NCBI RefSeq assembly: GCF_900141905.1 | Contig: NZ_FQZF01000014.1 | Coordinates: forward strand, 1-64,000 | Direction of reading: 5' to 3' | DNA from: Muricoccus roseus | GTDB taxonomy: Bacteria > Pseudomonadota > Alphaproteobacteria > Acetobacterales > Acetobacteraceae | Length of the DNA stretch: 64,000 nucleotides | Shown here: piece by piece, positions 52,652 through 61,302 of the stretch | How positions within the stretch are numbered: position 1 is the first letter of the stretch | Layout of the letters: every line of letters begins with the position of its first letter | Made by a program: the position numbers and the translations under genes | The notes under the pieces: model-generated | The model's database searches: none | What the model was told of the DNA's origin: nothing | Seen by the model: the letters and a program-made list of their open reading frames with translations, nothing else

Positions 52652-54910
52652 ATGAACGGCGTCGCCCACGGACCTGGCGGGACGCGGAAGAGCCTGGTCC
52701 GGCGCTTGGCGGACCTGCTGCTCGGCCGGGCCATGACGCTGGGGCTGGCGCTCGGCGCACTGCTGGTGGGCATTGCCTCCTTCGCCGTCCTGGCCGGCGG
52801 CAGCCCCTTCGGCCCCACCAGCCCGGCCCAGACGGCCGGCCTCGTCTTCGTCAACGCCGCCTTCGTCCTTTTGCTGGCCGCGAGCCTCGCGGGGCGCCTC
52901 GTGCGCGTCTGGGCGGAACGCCGCCGCGGCAGCGCGGGCTCGCGCCTGCATGTCCGGCTGGTCATGCTGCTGGGCGGGGTGGCCGTCGTCCCCGCCCTGC
53001 TGGTCGCGGTCTTCGCCACGGTGTTCTTCCAGCTCGGCATCCAGGCCTGGTTCGGGGACAAGGTGCGGGACACGCTGGAGGCGAGCCTCGTCGCCTCCCG
53101 CGCGTATCTGGACGAGAACCGCAACACCATCCGCGCCGATGCCCTGGCCATGGCGGCGGACCTGAACCGCGCCGCCCCGCTGCTGCCCGACAACACCATC
53201 GGCTTCAGCCGGGTCCTGGCCACCCACACCGCGCTCCGCGGCCTGACCGAGGCGACAGTCTTCGAGCCGGTGCTCGGCCGCGTCACCGCCAATGCCGGCC
53301 TCGGCACCGCTGTCGTCATGGACCCTCCGCCGGCCTGGGCCATGGAGGTGGCGCGCCAGGGGGACGTGGCGGTGCTGGCCGAGGAAGGGGAGGAGGGGCG
53401 CGTGCGCGGCCTCGTCGCCCTGGATATCGAGCCCGGGCTGATGCTGATGATCGGCCGCCCGCTCGACCCCTCCATCATCGAGCACATGCAGCGCACCGAG
53501 CTGGCCTTCCAGGAATACGACCAGCTCGACCGCAACCGCTCCGGCCTGCAGATCACCTTCGTGATGATCTTCGCCATCGCCACCCTGCTGGTGCTGCTGG
53601 CGGCGGTGCTGATCGGCCTGGTCATGGCTAACCAGATCGCCCGCCCTATCTCGCGGCTGATCAACGCGGCCGAGCGGGTGAGGGGGGGCGACCTGTCCGT
53701 GCGGGTCGATGAGGGCCGCGCCGATGACGAGGTCGGCAGCCTGTCCCGCGCCTTCAACCGCATGACCAACCAGCTCGCCGCCCAGCGCAGCGAGCTGCTG
53801 GAGGCCTACCGCCAGCTCGACGACCGCCGCCGCTTCACCGAAAGCGTGCTGGCCGGCGTCTCGGCCGGGGTGATCGGGCTGGACGCGGAAGGGCGGATCA
53901 ACCTGCCTAACCGTCCAGCCAGCGAGCTGCTGGGCCAGGACCTGGAATCCGCGGTGGGCCGGCCCCTGGCCGAGGTGGTGCCGGAGTTCCGCGCCTTCCT
54001 TGCCGCGGCCGCCGCCACGCCGGAAAAGCCGCGGACCGAGGAGATACCCGTCCCCGGCCCCTCCGGCCGCCGCACCCTGCTGGCGCGGATCGGGGCGGAA
54101 TTCGATACCGGCGGCCTGACCGGCTACGTGCTGACCTTCGACGACATCACCGCGCTTCTCTCCGCCCAGCGGATGGCCGCCTGGGCCGATGTGGCGCGCC
54201 GGATCGCCCATGAGATCAAGAACCCGCTGACCCCCATCCAGCTCTCGGCCGAGCGGCTCAAGCGCCGCTACCTCAAGCAGATCAGCGACGACCCCGACAC
54301 CTTCCGCGCCTGCACCGATACGATCGTGCGGCAGGTGGGCGATATCGGGCGCATGGTGGACGAGTTCTCGGCCTTCGCCCGCATGCCCCAGCCGGTGATC
54401 CGCCCGGAGAACCCGGCCCAGCTCGTGCGGGAGGCGCTGGTGCTGCAACGGGACGCGCATCCGGCCATCACCTATGAGTTCCGCACCCCCGAGGCGCTCC
54501 TGCCCATCCGCTGCGACCGGCGGCTCATCAACCAGGCCCTCACCAACCTGCTCCAGAACGCCGCCGACGCCGTCGCCATGCGGCCGGAGGGGGAGGCCGG
54601 CGGGCGGGTGCTGGTGGAGGTGTCCACCAGCCCGGGATGGCTGCATATCGCGGTCGAGGACAACGGGATCGGCCTGCCCGGAGACAGCGAGCGCGACCGG
54701 CTCACGGAACCGTATGTGACCCATAAGGCCAAGGGCACCGGGCTCGGGCTTGCCATCGTGAAGAAGATCATGGAGGACCATGGGGGCGGGCTGACACTCG
54801 CCGACGGGGCGGAGGGCGGCGCGCGCGCGACCCTGAGCCTGCCATTGGACGAAACATCGGAGCAGGACGGATTGCAGGAGAGAGGAGAGATGCTGCGCCA
54901 TGGCGCATGA
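52652..54910 (+). CDS. ntrY: Sensor histidine kinase NtrY
   Basis: A 752-residue membrane sensor kinase. Several N-terminal helices (about residues 28-50, 65-88 and 105-128) precede an extracytoplasmic loop and another helix near 300-325 (LQITFVMIFAIATLLVLLAAVL-type). HAMP (about 326-380), PAS (about 395-505) and the kinase core follow, with His520 in ARRIAHEIKNPLTP, the N-box ALTNLLQNAADA and GTGLGLAIVKKI. NtrY pairs with NtrX and is linked to nitrogen and envelope or redox signals in alphaproteobacteria. It starts ten bases after ntrC and overlaps ntrX by 11. Confidence 0.95.
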   Translation: MNGVAHGPGGTRKSLVRRLADLLLGRAMTLGLALGALLVGIASFAVLAGGSPFGPTSPAQTAGLVFVNAAFVLLLAASLAGRLVRVWAERRRGSAGSRLHVRLVMLLGGVAVVPALLVAVFATVFFQLGIQAWFGDKVRDTLEASLVASRAYLDENRNTIRADALAMAADLNRAAPLLPDNTIGFSRVLATHTALRGLTEATVFEPVLGRVTANAGLGTAVVMDPPPAWAMEVARQGDVAVLAEEGEEGRVRGLVALDIEPGLMLMIGRPLDPSIIEHMQRTELAFQEYDQLDRNRSGLQITFVMIFAIATLLVLLAAVLIGLVMANQIARPISRLINAAERVRGGDLSVRVDEGRADDEVGSLSRAFNRMTNQLAAQRSELLEAYRQLDDRRRFTESVLAGVSAGVIGLDAEGRINLPNRPASELLGQDLESAVGRPLAEVVPEFRAFLAAAAATPEKPRTEEIPVPGPSGRRTLLARIGAEFDTGGLTGYVLTFDDITALLSAQRMAAWADVARRIAHEIKNPLTPIQLSAERLKRRYLKQISDDPDTFRACTDTIVRQVGDIGRMVDEFSAFARMPQPVIRPENPAQLVREALVLQRDAHPAITYEFRTPEALLPIRCDRRLINQALTNLLQNAADAVAMRPEGEAGGRVLVEVSTSPGWLHIAVEDNGIGLPGDSERDRLTEPYVTHKAKGTGLGLAIVKKIMEDHGGGLTLADGAEGGARATLSLPLDETSEQDGLQERGEMLRHGA

Positions 54911-56297
54911 CATCCTGATCGTCGACGACGAGCCGGACATCCGCGCCCTGATCGACGGCATCCTGGGGGACGAGGGTTACGAGGTGCGCCAGGCCGCGAA
55001 CAGCGACCAGGCCCTGGCTGCCTTCCGCCAGAAGCGCCCCAACCTCGTGATCCTCGATATCTGGCTGCAGAATTCGCGCCTGGACGGCCTCGGCATCCTG
55101 GAGGCGCTGCACCGGGAGGAGCCGCGCGTGCCGGTGGTCATGATCTCGGGCCACGGCACCATCGAGACGGCCGTGCAGGCGATCCAGCAGGGCGCCTATG
55201 ACTTCATCGAGAAGCCCTTCAAGTCGGACCGGCTCCTCCTGATCGTCGCCCGCGCCCTGGAGGCCGCCCGCCTCAAGCGCGAGAACAGCGAGTTGCGGCT
55301 CCGCACGGGCTCCGAGACCGAACTGGTCGGCACCTCCTCCCACATCGCGCAGGTCCGGAACGCGATCGAGAAGGTGGCGCCCACCGGCTCGCGCGTGTTG
55401 CTCACCGGCCCGGCCGGCTCCGGCAAGGAGGTGGCGGCGCGCATGATCCATGCCCGCTCCCGCCGGGCCGACGAGCCCTTCGTGGCGCTGAACTGCGCCA
55501 CCCTGAACCCCGCCCGGTTCGAGGAGGAGCTGTTCGGCGTGGAGGGCGGCCCCGACCCGATCGCCCAGCCCCGCCGGCAGGGCGTGCTGGAGCGCGCCCA
55601 CGGCGGCACCCTGCTGCTGGACGAAGTGGCGGACATGCCACTGGAAACCCAGGGCAAGATCGTCCGCGCCCTGCAGGAGCAGGGCTTCGAGCGGATCGGC
55701 GGCGCGACCCGGGTGAAGGTGGACGTGCGCGTCACGGCCACCACGAACCGGGACCTCTCCGCCGAGATCGCGGCCGGCCGCTTCCGCGAGGACCTGTACT
55801 ACCGGCTCGCCGTGGTGCCGATCCGCATGCCCTCCCTGCGCGAGCGGCGGGAAGACGTGCCGGCGCTCGCCCGCCACTTCATGGCCAAGTCGGCCGAGAA
55901 TTCCGGCGTGCCCCCGCGCGAAATCAGCGAGGACGCGATGGCGGCGATGCAGGCCTATGACTGGCCAGGCAATGTCCGCCAGCTCCGCAACCTCGTGGAC
56001 TGGCTGCTCATCATGGCCCCGGGCGGCCCTGCCGACCCGATCCGGCCGGAAATGCTGCCCCCCGAGGTCGGCTCCGCGGCGCCGGCCATGCTCAAGCTGG
56101 ACCGCTCCAGCGAGATCATGACCCTGCCCCTCCGCGACGCGCGCGAGCTGTTCGAGCGGCAGTATCTGGAGGCCCAGCTCCTCCGCTTCGGCGGCAATAT
56201 CAGCCGCACCGCCAATTTCGTCGGCATGGAACGCTCCGCCCTGCACCGGAAGCTGAAGTTCCTGGGTGTGCAGGCCGAGGATAGAGCCAATGCTTGA
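54900..56297 (+). CDS. ntrX: Response regulator NtrX
   Basis: A 465-residue NtrC-family regulator. The receiver has phospho-acceptor Asp53 (LVILDIWLQNSRLDG). The AAA+ domain keeps Walker A GPAGSGKE at 170-177 and Walker B GGTLLLDEVADMP, but the sigma-54 contact loop GAFTGA is missing: the region about 213-230 reads GVEGGPDPIAQPRRQG. The C-terminal Fis-type DNA-binding domain is intact (NISRTANFVGMERSALHRKL). NtrX should act as a DNA-binding regulator without remodelling sigma-54 holoenzyme. Its start overlaps ntrY by 11 bases. Confidence 0.95.
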   Translation: MAHDILIVDDEPDIRALIDGILGDEGYEVRQAANSDQALAAFRQKRPNLVILDIWLQNSRLDGLGILEALHREEPRVPVVMISGHGTIETAVQAIQQGAYDFIEKPFKSDRLLLIVARALEAARLKRENSELRLRTGSETELVGTSSHIAQVRNAIEKVAPTGSRVLLTGPAGSGKEVAARMIHARSRRADEPFVALNCATLNPARFEEELFGVEGGPDPIAQPRRQGVLERAHGGTLLLDEVADMPLETQGKIVRALQEQGFERIGGATRVKVDVRVTATTNRDLSAEIAAGRFREDLYYRLAVVPIRMPSLRERREDVPALARHFMAKSAENSGVPPREISEDAMAAMQAYDWPGNVRQLRNLVDWLLIMAPGGPADPIRPEMLPPEVGSAAPAMLKLDRSSEIMTLPLRDARELFERQYLEAQLLRFGGNISRTANFVGMERSALHRKLKFLGVQAEDRANA

Positions 56298-56326
56298 GGG
56301 CTTCCGCCCCGGGGCGAACGCTTGAG

Positions 56327-57199
56327 ATGTCGCGCATTGCCTATGTGAACGGGCGCTACGTCGCGCAGCGCGACGCCTGCGTGAACATCGAGGACCGGGG
56401 CTTCCAGTTCGGCGACGGCATCTACGAGGTGGTGAACCTCGTTGATGGCCGCTTCCTGGACGAGGACCTGCACCTCGCCCGGCTGGAGCGCTCCCTGGGC
56501 GAGATCCGCCTGCCCATGCCGATGCCTATGGCCTCGCTCAAGCTCGTCATCCGCGAGGTGGCGCGCCGCAACCGCGTGACCGAGGGGTTGGTCTACCTGC
56601 AGGTGAACCGCGGGGTGGCCCGGCGGGACCATGCCTTTCCCCGCAAGCCCGTGCCCGTCAGCCTCGCCGTCACCTCCCGCCACGGCGTGCCCTATCCGGC
56701 CAGCGTCGAGGGCTGGAACATCGCCTGCATCACCCATCCGGACCTCCGCTGGGCCCGGCGGGACATCAAGAGCGTGAACCTGCTGCCCAACGTCCTGGCT
56801 CGCCAAGCGGCGCGGGAGGCCGGGGCAGGGGAGGCGATCCTCTTCGACCCGGCGACCCGCCAGGTCACGGAAGGCGCTGCCACCAGCTTCTGGGGCGTGG
56901 ACGCGGAGGGCGTGATCCGCATCCCCGCGCTGAGCAACACCATCCTGCCCGGCTGCACCCGCGCGGCCCTTCTGGCCGAGATGGCGGAGCACGGCATCGC
57001 CTCCGAGGAGCGTCCGCTCTCCCTCGACGAGTTGCCCACCCTGCGGGAGGCCTTCATCACCTCCGCGGGCTCCTTCGTGAAGCCGGTGCTCTCCATCGAC
57101 GGAAAGCCCGTCGCGGACGGTAAGCCCGGCCCTGTGACCCGCCGCCTGTTCGACATCTTCTTCCGCCATGTGAAGGGCGCCCCGCGCAACGCGGCGTGA
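56327..57199 (+). CDS. dat: D-amino acid aminotransferase-like PLP enzyme
   Basis: A 290-residue fold-type IV aminotransferase. Catalytic Lys148 lies in RRDIKSVNLLPNVLA; ERGF-like start IEDRGFQFGDGIYEV and the C-terminal EAFITSAGSFVKPV (cofactor phosphate region) are typical of D-alanine/D-amino acid transaminases. It would make D-glutamate or D-alanine-type precursors from keto acids. The ATG at 56327 begins the conserved region; the frame is open 33 bases further upstream. The gene between ntrX and hfq is a usual alphaproteobacterial arrangement. Its stop overlaps the next start (GTGA). Confidence 0.92.
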   Translation: MSRIAYVNGRYVAQRDACVNIEDRGFQFGDGIYEVVNLVDGRFLDEDLHLARLERSLGEIRLPMPMPMASLKLVIREVARRNRVTEGLVYLQVNRGVARRDHAFPRKPVPVSLAVTSRHGVPYPASVEGWNIACITHPDLRWARRDIKSVNLLPNVLARQAAREAGAGEAILFDPATRQVTEGAATSFWGVDAEGVIRIPALSNTILPGCTRAALLAEMAEHGIASEERPLSLDELPTLREAFITSAGSFVKPVLSIDGKPVADGKPGPVTRRLFDIFFRHVKGAPRNAA

Positions 57200-57858
57200 G
57201 GCGCCCGCTTGCCATTGTCTGGGACTGGGACAACACCCTGGTCGATGGCTGGCCGGCCATCCGGGCCGGGCTGAACGCCGCCTTCCGCGATGCCGGCCTG
57301 CCCGAATGGAGCCTGGAGGAGGTGCGCGAGCGCGTCCGCCATTCCCTGCGGGACAGCTTCCCCATCCTCTTCGGGGATCGCTGGGAGCATGCGCGGGACA
57401 TCTTCTACGCCGGCGTGCGCGCGACCCATCTGGAGGTCCTGCGCCCGATGCCGGACGCCGGCGCGCTGATCCGGGCGGCGGCGCGGGTGGCTCCCATGGC
57501 CGTCCTCTCCAACAAATCTGGCCCGCTGCTGCGGGCCGAGGCGGCGCATCTGGGCTGGGCACCCTTCTTCCGGGCGCTGGTCGGGGCAGGGGACAGCGTG
57601 GCCGACAAGCCTGATCCCCGTCCGATGCGCCTGGCCTGCGCGGCCTGCGGCGTGCCGGCTGGGGCCAATGTCTGGTATGTCGGGGACAATTCGCTCGACA
57701 TGGACGCCGCCCGCCGGGCCGGCTGCGTGCCGGTGCTGCTGGGCGATGCGGCCCATGACGGCGGGCCGGCCGCCTCCCGTCCCACCCTGCATTTCCTGAC
57801 CGCGGCGCAGATGACGGATGCGCTATCCGCCCTGGACAAGGCGGCTGCCGCTGGGTGA
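57196..57858 (+). CDS. HAD family hydrolase (phosphatase)
   Basis: A 220-residue haloacid-dehalogenase-type phosphatase. The nucleophile motif is VWDWDNTLVDG (about 8-18), motif II is VLSNKSG, the lysine of motif III is in VADKPDPRP and the Asp pair of motif IV in YVGDNSLDMDAA. A helical cap lies between motifs I and II, as in phosphoglycolate-phosphatase-like members. The start is a GTG at 57196 in a GTGA overlap with the aminotransferase. The substrate is unknown; a phosphorylated sugar or glycolate is typical. Confidence 0.9.
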   Translation: MRRPLAIVWDWDNTLVDGWPAIRAGLNAAFRDAGLPEWSLEEVRERVRHSLRDSFPILFGDRWEHARDIFYAGVRATHLEVLRPMPDAGALIRAAARVAPMAVLSNKSGPLLRAEAAHLGWAPFFRALVGAGDSVADKPDPRPMRLACAACGVPAGANVWYVGDNSLDMDAARRAGCVPVLLGDAAHDGGPAASRPTLHFLTAAQMTDALSALDKAAAAG

Positions 57859-57990
57859 GTTTGTCGCCCCCGTGGGCGAGGGTGCGCGCCCCGGAACGGG
57901 GGGCGTCATCCGGGCGCCCCGCGAAGAACAACCGCCCCCGATCCGCCACGGCAAAGCCCGGGTGGAGAGCAAGAAGAAGGACATCAGCCA

Positions 57991-58323
57991 ATGGCTGCCG
58001 ACAAGTCCCAGAACGTGCAGGACGTGTTCCTGAATCATGTTCGCAAGAGCAAAACTCCCGTCACCGTCTTTCTGGTGAACGGCGTCAAGCTGCAGGGCAT
58101 CATCACCTGGTTCGACAATTTCTCGGTCCTACTACGCCGTGACGGACACACCCAGCTCGTCTACAAGCATGCGATCAGCACCGTGATGCCGGGCGCACCG
58201 ATCATGCTGTTCGATGCCGCCTCTGCCGGCGCGCAGCAGCCCACCCAGGCTGGCGCTCCCGTCCGGGAGACCACCATGACCCTCTCACCGCGCGAGCCAA
58301 GCCCTGTCGGACACCAAGACTGA
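57991..58323 (+). CDS. hfq: RNA chaperone Hfq
   Basis: A 110-residue Hfq. The Sm1 motif ([21 protein letters not shown], about 24-44 in part) and Sm2 ([10 protein letters not shown], about 58-67) are intact, with the proximal-site QDVFLN at residues 9-14. The C-terminal tail (about 45 residues) is longer than in many alphaproteobacteria and rich in Ala, Gln, Pro and Thr. It binds sRNAs and mRNAs as a hexamer. It lies 132 bases after the HAD gene, which leaves room for its own promoter, and hflX follows closely. Confidence 0.97.
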   Translation: MAADKSQNVQDVFLNHVRKSKTPVTVFLVNGVKLQGIITWFDNFSVLLRRDGHTQLVYKHAISTVMPGAPIMLFDAASAGAQQPTQAGAPVRETTMTLSPREPSPVGHQD

Positions 58324-58354
58324 GATCGGGGCCGGGGGCCCCACCCCCGCCGCG

Positions 58355-59617
58355 GTGATCCTGCCCTGGGAGAGACCCCAGGGCATTCCCGACGGACGAG
58401 GCGCCGCCCGCGCCGCCGAGGCACGGCTGGCGGAGGCGGTCGGGTTGGCGGCCTCCATCGGTGTCGCCGTCGTCCACACCGCCATCCACCCGCTGCGCAC
58501 CCGCCGCCCCAGCACCCTCATGGGGGAGGGCCAGGTGGAAGCCGCCCGTGCCGCCATGGCCGAGCACGGCGTGCAGGTGGCCGTGGTGGATGCCGCGCTG
58601 ACGCCCGTGCAGCAGCGCAACCTGGAGCGCGCCTGGGGCTGCAAGGTCATCGACCGGACCGGCCTGATCCTCGAGATCTTCGGCGAGCGCGCCCGCACGC
58701 GCGAGGGCTCCCTGCAGGTGGAGCTGGCGCATCTCTCCTACCAGCGCACCCGCCTCGTCCGGTCCTGGACCCATCTCGAGCGGCAGCGGGGCGGCTTCGG
58801 CTTCCTCGGCGGCCCCGGTGAGTCGCAGATCGAGATCGACCGTCGCCTGATCGACGAGCGGATCGTGAAGCTGAAGAAGGAGCTGGAACAGGTCCGGCGG
58901 ACCCGCGGCCTGCATCGCAAGGCGCGGAGCAAGGTGCCGTACCCCGTCGTGGCCCTGGTCGGCTACACCAATGCCGGCAAGTCCACCCTCTTCAACGCCC
59001 TGACCGGCGCGGGCGTCTATGCCCAGGACCAGCTCTTCGCGACGCTGGATCCCACCATGCGCGCCATCCGCTTGCCGTCCGGCCGCACGGTCATCCTCTC
59101 GGACACGGTGGGCTTCATCTCGGAGCTGCCCACGCAGCTCGTCGAGGCCTTCCGCGCCACGCTGGAGGAGGTGGCCGCGGCCGACATCATCCTGCATGTG
59201 CGCGACGTCGCGCATCCGGACAGCGCGGCGCAGCGCGCCGATGTGCTGGGCGTGCTGGCCGAGATGGCCGAGGGCCCGGACGCGGCCCTGGACGAGGGCT
59301 GGGAGCAGCGTGTGGTCGAGGTGCTCAACAAGACCGACCTGCTGGAGGCGCCGCCGCCGGCGACCCCCGGCACCATCCCCGTCTCCGCCCTGAACGGGGA
59401 GGGGCTGGATGCGCTGCGCCAGCTGCTGGACGAGCGGCTGGCGGCCGGGCTGGTCACCGAGACCTTCATCCTCTCTCTCGAGGATGGCGCAGCCTTGGCC
59501 TGGCTCTACGAGCATGGCGAGGTGCTGGAACGCGCCGATACCGAACAGGCCATCCGCCTCGCCGTCCGGCTCTCCTCGGCCGACCTGGCCCGCTTCGCGC
59601 AGCGCGGCGCCGCGTGA
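58355..59617 (+). CDS. hflX: Ribosome-associated GTPase HflX
   Basis: A 420-residue GTPase. The N-terminal HflX domain (about 40-190, with RRPSTLMGEGQV and a helical hairpin of Lys/Arg/Glu) precedes the G domain, with G1 GYTNAGKS at 203-210, G3 DTVGFI and G4 NKTD. HflX splits or rescues stalled ribosomes, especially after heat stress. The start is a GTG at 58355; the frame is open further upstream toward hfq but has no other ordinary start. It follows hfq, as in many proteobacteria. Confidence 0.95.
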   Translation: MILPWERPQGIPDGRGAARAAEARLAEAVGLAASIGVAVVHTAIHPLRTRRPSTLMGEGQVEAARAAMAEHGVQVAVVDAALTPVQQRNLERAWGCKVIDRTGLILEIFGERARTREGSLQVELAHLSYQRTRLVRSWTHLERQRGGFGFLGGPGESQIEIDRRLIDERIVKLKKELEQVRRTRGLHRKARSKVPYPVVALVGYTNAGKSTLFNALTGAGVYAQDQLFATLDPTMRAIRLPSGRTVILSDTVGFISELPTQLVEAFRATLEEVAAADIILHVRDVAHPDSAAQRADVLGVLAEMAEGPDAALDEGWEQRVVEVLNKTDLLEAPPPATPGTIPVSALNGEGLDALRQLLDERLAAGLVTETFILSLEDGAALAWLYEHGEVLERADTEQAIRLAVRLSSADLARFAQRGAA

Positions 59618-60450
59618 CCCGCTTCGACGCCGCGGCCCTCGCGGAGGTGGATTCCATCCTTCGCGCCGCCTCCGCCGCCGAAATCCTGCCGCGCTTCCGC
59701 CGGCTGGCGGCGACCGATATCCGCACCAAGTCCGGGCCGCTGGACATGGTGACCGATGCCGACGAAGGCGCGGAGCGACTCATCGCCGCCGCCCTGGCGG
59801 AACGCTTCCCCGGCTGCCTCGTGGTGGGGGAGGAGGGCTATGCGGCCGATCCGACTCTCGCCGATCGGCTCGGCACCGCGCCGCTGGCCTTCGTGGTGGA
59901 CCCCGTGGACGGCACCGCGAACTTCGCCGCGGGCATGGCGATCTTCGGCTGCATGGCCGCCGCCTTCGTCCGCGGCGAGGTGGTGGCCGCCTGGATCCAT
60001 GACCCCGTGGGGCAGGACAGCCTCATCTCGGCGGAGGGGCAGGGCGCCTGGATCGCCGGAGCCGACGGAGCGCGGGGCATCCCGCTCCGCGTCGCCGGCC
60101 CGGTGCCGGTCAACCGGATGGTCGGCTGTGTCTCCTACGGCTATCTGGTGGAGCCCCTGAAGAGCCATGTCGCGGCGCGGTTGCCGCGCCTGGCCAAGAC
60201 TTGGCAGCTCGGCTGCGCGGCCCATGAATACCGGCTGCTGGCCGGCGGCCACACGCATCTCTCGCTCTACAATCGCCTGATGCCCTGGGACCATGCGCCG
60301 GGCTGGCTGATCCATCGCGAGGCCGGCGGCTACAGCGCCCATTTCGACGGAAGCTCGTACCGGGCCTCCACGGACCGGGCCGGCGGCCTGATCTGCGCCC
60401 CGGACCGCGCGAGCTGGGAAGCGGCCCGCGAGGCCCTGCTGGGCGACTAG
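59614..60450 (+). CDS. Inositol monophosphatase family protein
   Basis: A 278-residue lithium-sensitive-type phosphatase. Metal ligands appear in GEEGYAAD (Glu pair), DPVDGTANFAAG (Asp, Asp) and the C-terminal PWDHAPGWLIHREAGG (Asp). The length fits inositol monophosphatase or HisN/CysQ-like enzymes; the substrate is uncertain. The start is a GTG at 59614 in a GTGA overlap with hflX, so it is the last gene of the hfq-hflX run. Its stop shares the CTAG palindrome with the convergent mazG stop. Confidence 0.92.
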   Translation: MTRFDAAALAEVDSILRAASAAEILPRFRRLAATDIRTKSGPLDMVTDADEGAERLIAAALAERFPGCLVVGEEGYAADPTLADRLGTAPLAFVVDPVDGTANFAAGMAIFGCMAAAFVRGEVVAAWIHDPVGQDSLISAEGQGAWIAGADGARGIPLRVAGPVPVNRMVGCVSYGYLVEPLKSHVAARLPRLAKTWQLGCAAHEYRLLAGGHTHLSLYNRLMPWDHAPGWLIHREAGGYSAHFDGSSYRASTDRAGGLICAPDRASWEAAREALLGD

Positions 60451-61244
60451 GGCCGCTCGGTCCGCTTCACGGCCTGCCAGAGCGCCTCCATCTCCTCCAG
60501 CGAGGCATCGGAGGGGCCGCGGCCCTGGGCGGCCAGCGCGTCCTCCACGGCGCCGAAGCGCCGCTCGAACTTGGAATTCGCCCCGCGCAGGCAGGCTTCC
60601 GGGTCCAGGTCCAGCTTGCGCGCGAGGTTCGCGAGCACGAAGAGCATGTCGCCCAGCTCATCCGCGAGCCGGGCCGGATCGCCCCCCGGAAGCTCGGCCC
60701 GGAGTTCCGCCGTTTCCTCGTCCAGCTTCTCCAGCACGGAGCCTGCGTCCGGCCAGTCGAAGCCCACCCGCCCGGCGCGCCGGGTCAGCTTGGCGGCGCG
60801 GGTGAGGGCAGGGAGGTTCACCGCCACGCCGGACAGGGTGCCGGTCTCCGCCCGGGCTGCCCGCTCGGCCGCCTTCTGGGTCTCCCAAGCTTCTGTCTGG
60901 GCTGCCGCATCTCGCGCAGCATCCTCACCGAACACATGAGGGTGCCGCCGTATCATCTTGTCATTTACAGATTTCGCGACATCCCCAAAGGCGAAGTCGC
61001 CAGCCTCCTCAGCCATGCGCGCGTGGTAGACGACCTGCAGCAGCAGATCGCCCAACTCATCCTTCAAGGCAGGGCGGTCGCGCCGGCCGATGGCTTCGGC
61101 CACCTCGTAGCCTTCCTCGATCGTGTAGGGCGCGATCGAGGTGAAGTCCTGAACCTGGTCCCAGGGGCAGCCATCCGGCGCCCGCAGCCGGGCCATGATG
61201 TCGAGCAGGCGGGACAGCTCGGAGAGGGCCTCGGTATCGCTCAC
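60447..61244 (-). CDS. mazG: Nucleoside triphosphate pyrophosphohydrolase MazG
   Basis: A 265-residue two-domain MazG. The first domain has the substrate-binding CPWDQVQDFTSIAPYTIEEGYEV (in part) and the metal-binding EExxE/D pattern with DELGDLLLQVVYHA; the second has DELGDMLFVLANLARKL. MazG removes pyrophosphate from NTPs and limits the stringent response and damaged nucleotides. The start is a GTG at 61244 with a weak ribosome site. A good sigma-70-like promoter lies upstream (61275-61302). The stop shares four bases with the convergent gene. Confidence 0.95.
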   Translation of the reverse strand: MSDTEALSELSRLLDIMARLRAPDGCPWDQVQDFTSIAPYTIEEGYEVAEAIGRRDRPALKDELGDLLLQVVYHARMAEEAGDFAFGDVAKSVNDKMIRRHPHVFGEDAARDAAAQTEAWETQKAAERAARAETGTLSGVAVNLPALTRAAKLTRRAGRVGFDWPDAGSVLEKLDEETAELRAELPGGDPARLADELGDMLFVLANLARKLDLDPEACLRGANSKFERRFGAVEDALAAQGRGPSDASLEEMEALWQAVKRTERP

Positions 61245-61274
61245 TTCCGTCCACCCTCAAGTCGCGTAATGTAG

Positions 61275-61302
61275 ATTATGTAAAAATAGGAGCGCATGTC
61301 AG
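61275..61302 (-). promoter_or_regulatory. Sigma-70-like promoter of mazG
   Basis: On the reverse strand, CTGACA (61302-61297) matches the -35 box in five of six bases and CATAAT (61280-61275) the -10 box in five of six, with a 16-base spacer. A start near 61268 would give a leader of about 24 bases before the mazG GTG. The -35 box overlaps the stop codon of the upstream metallo-hydrolase gene. Confidence 0.55.
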
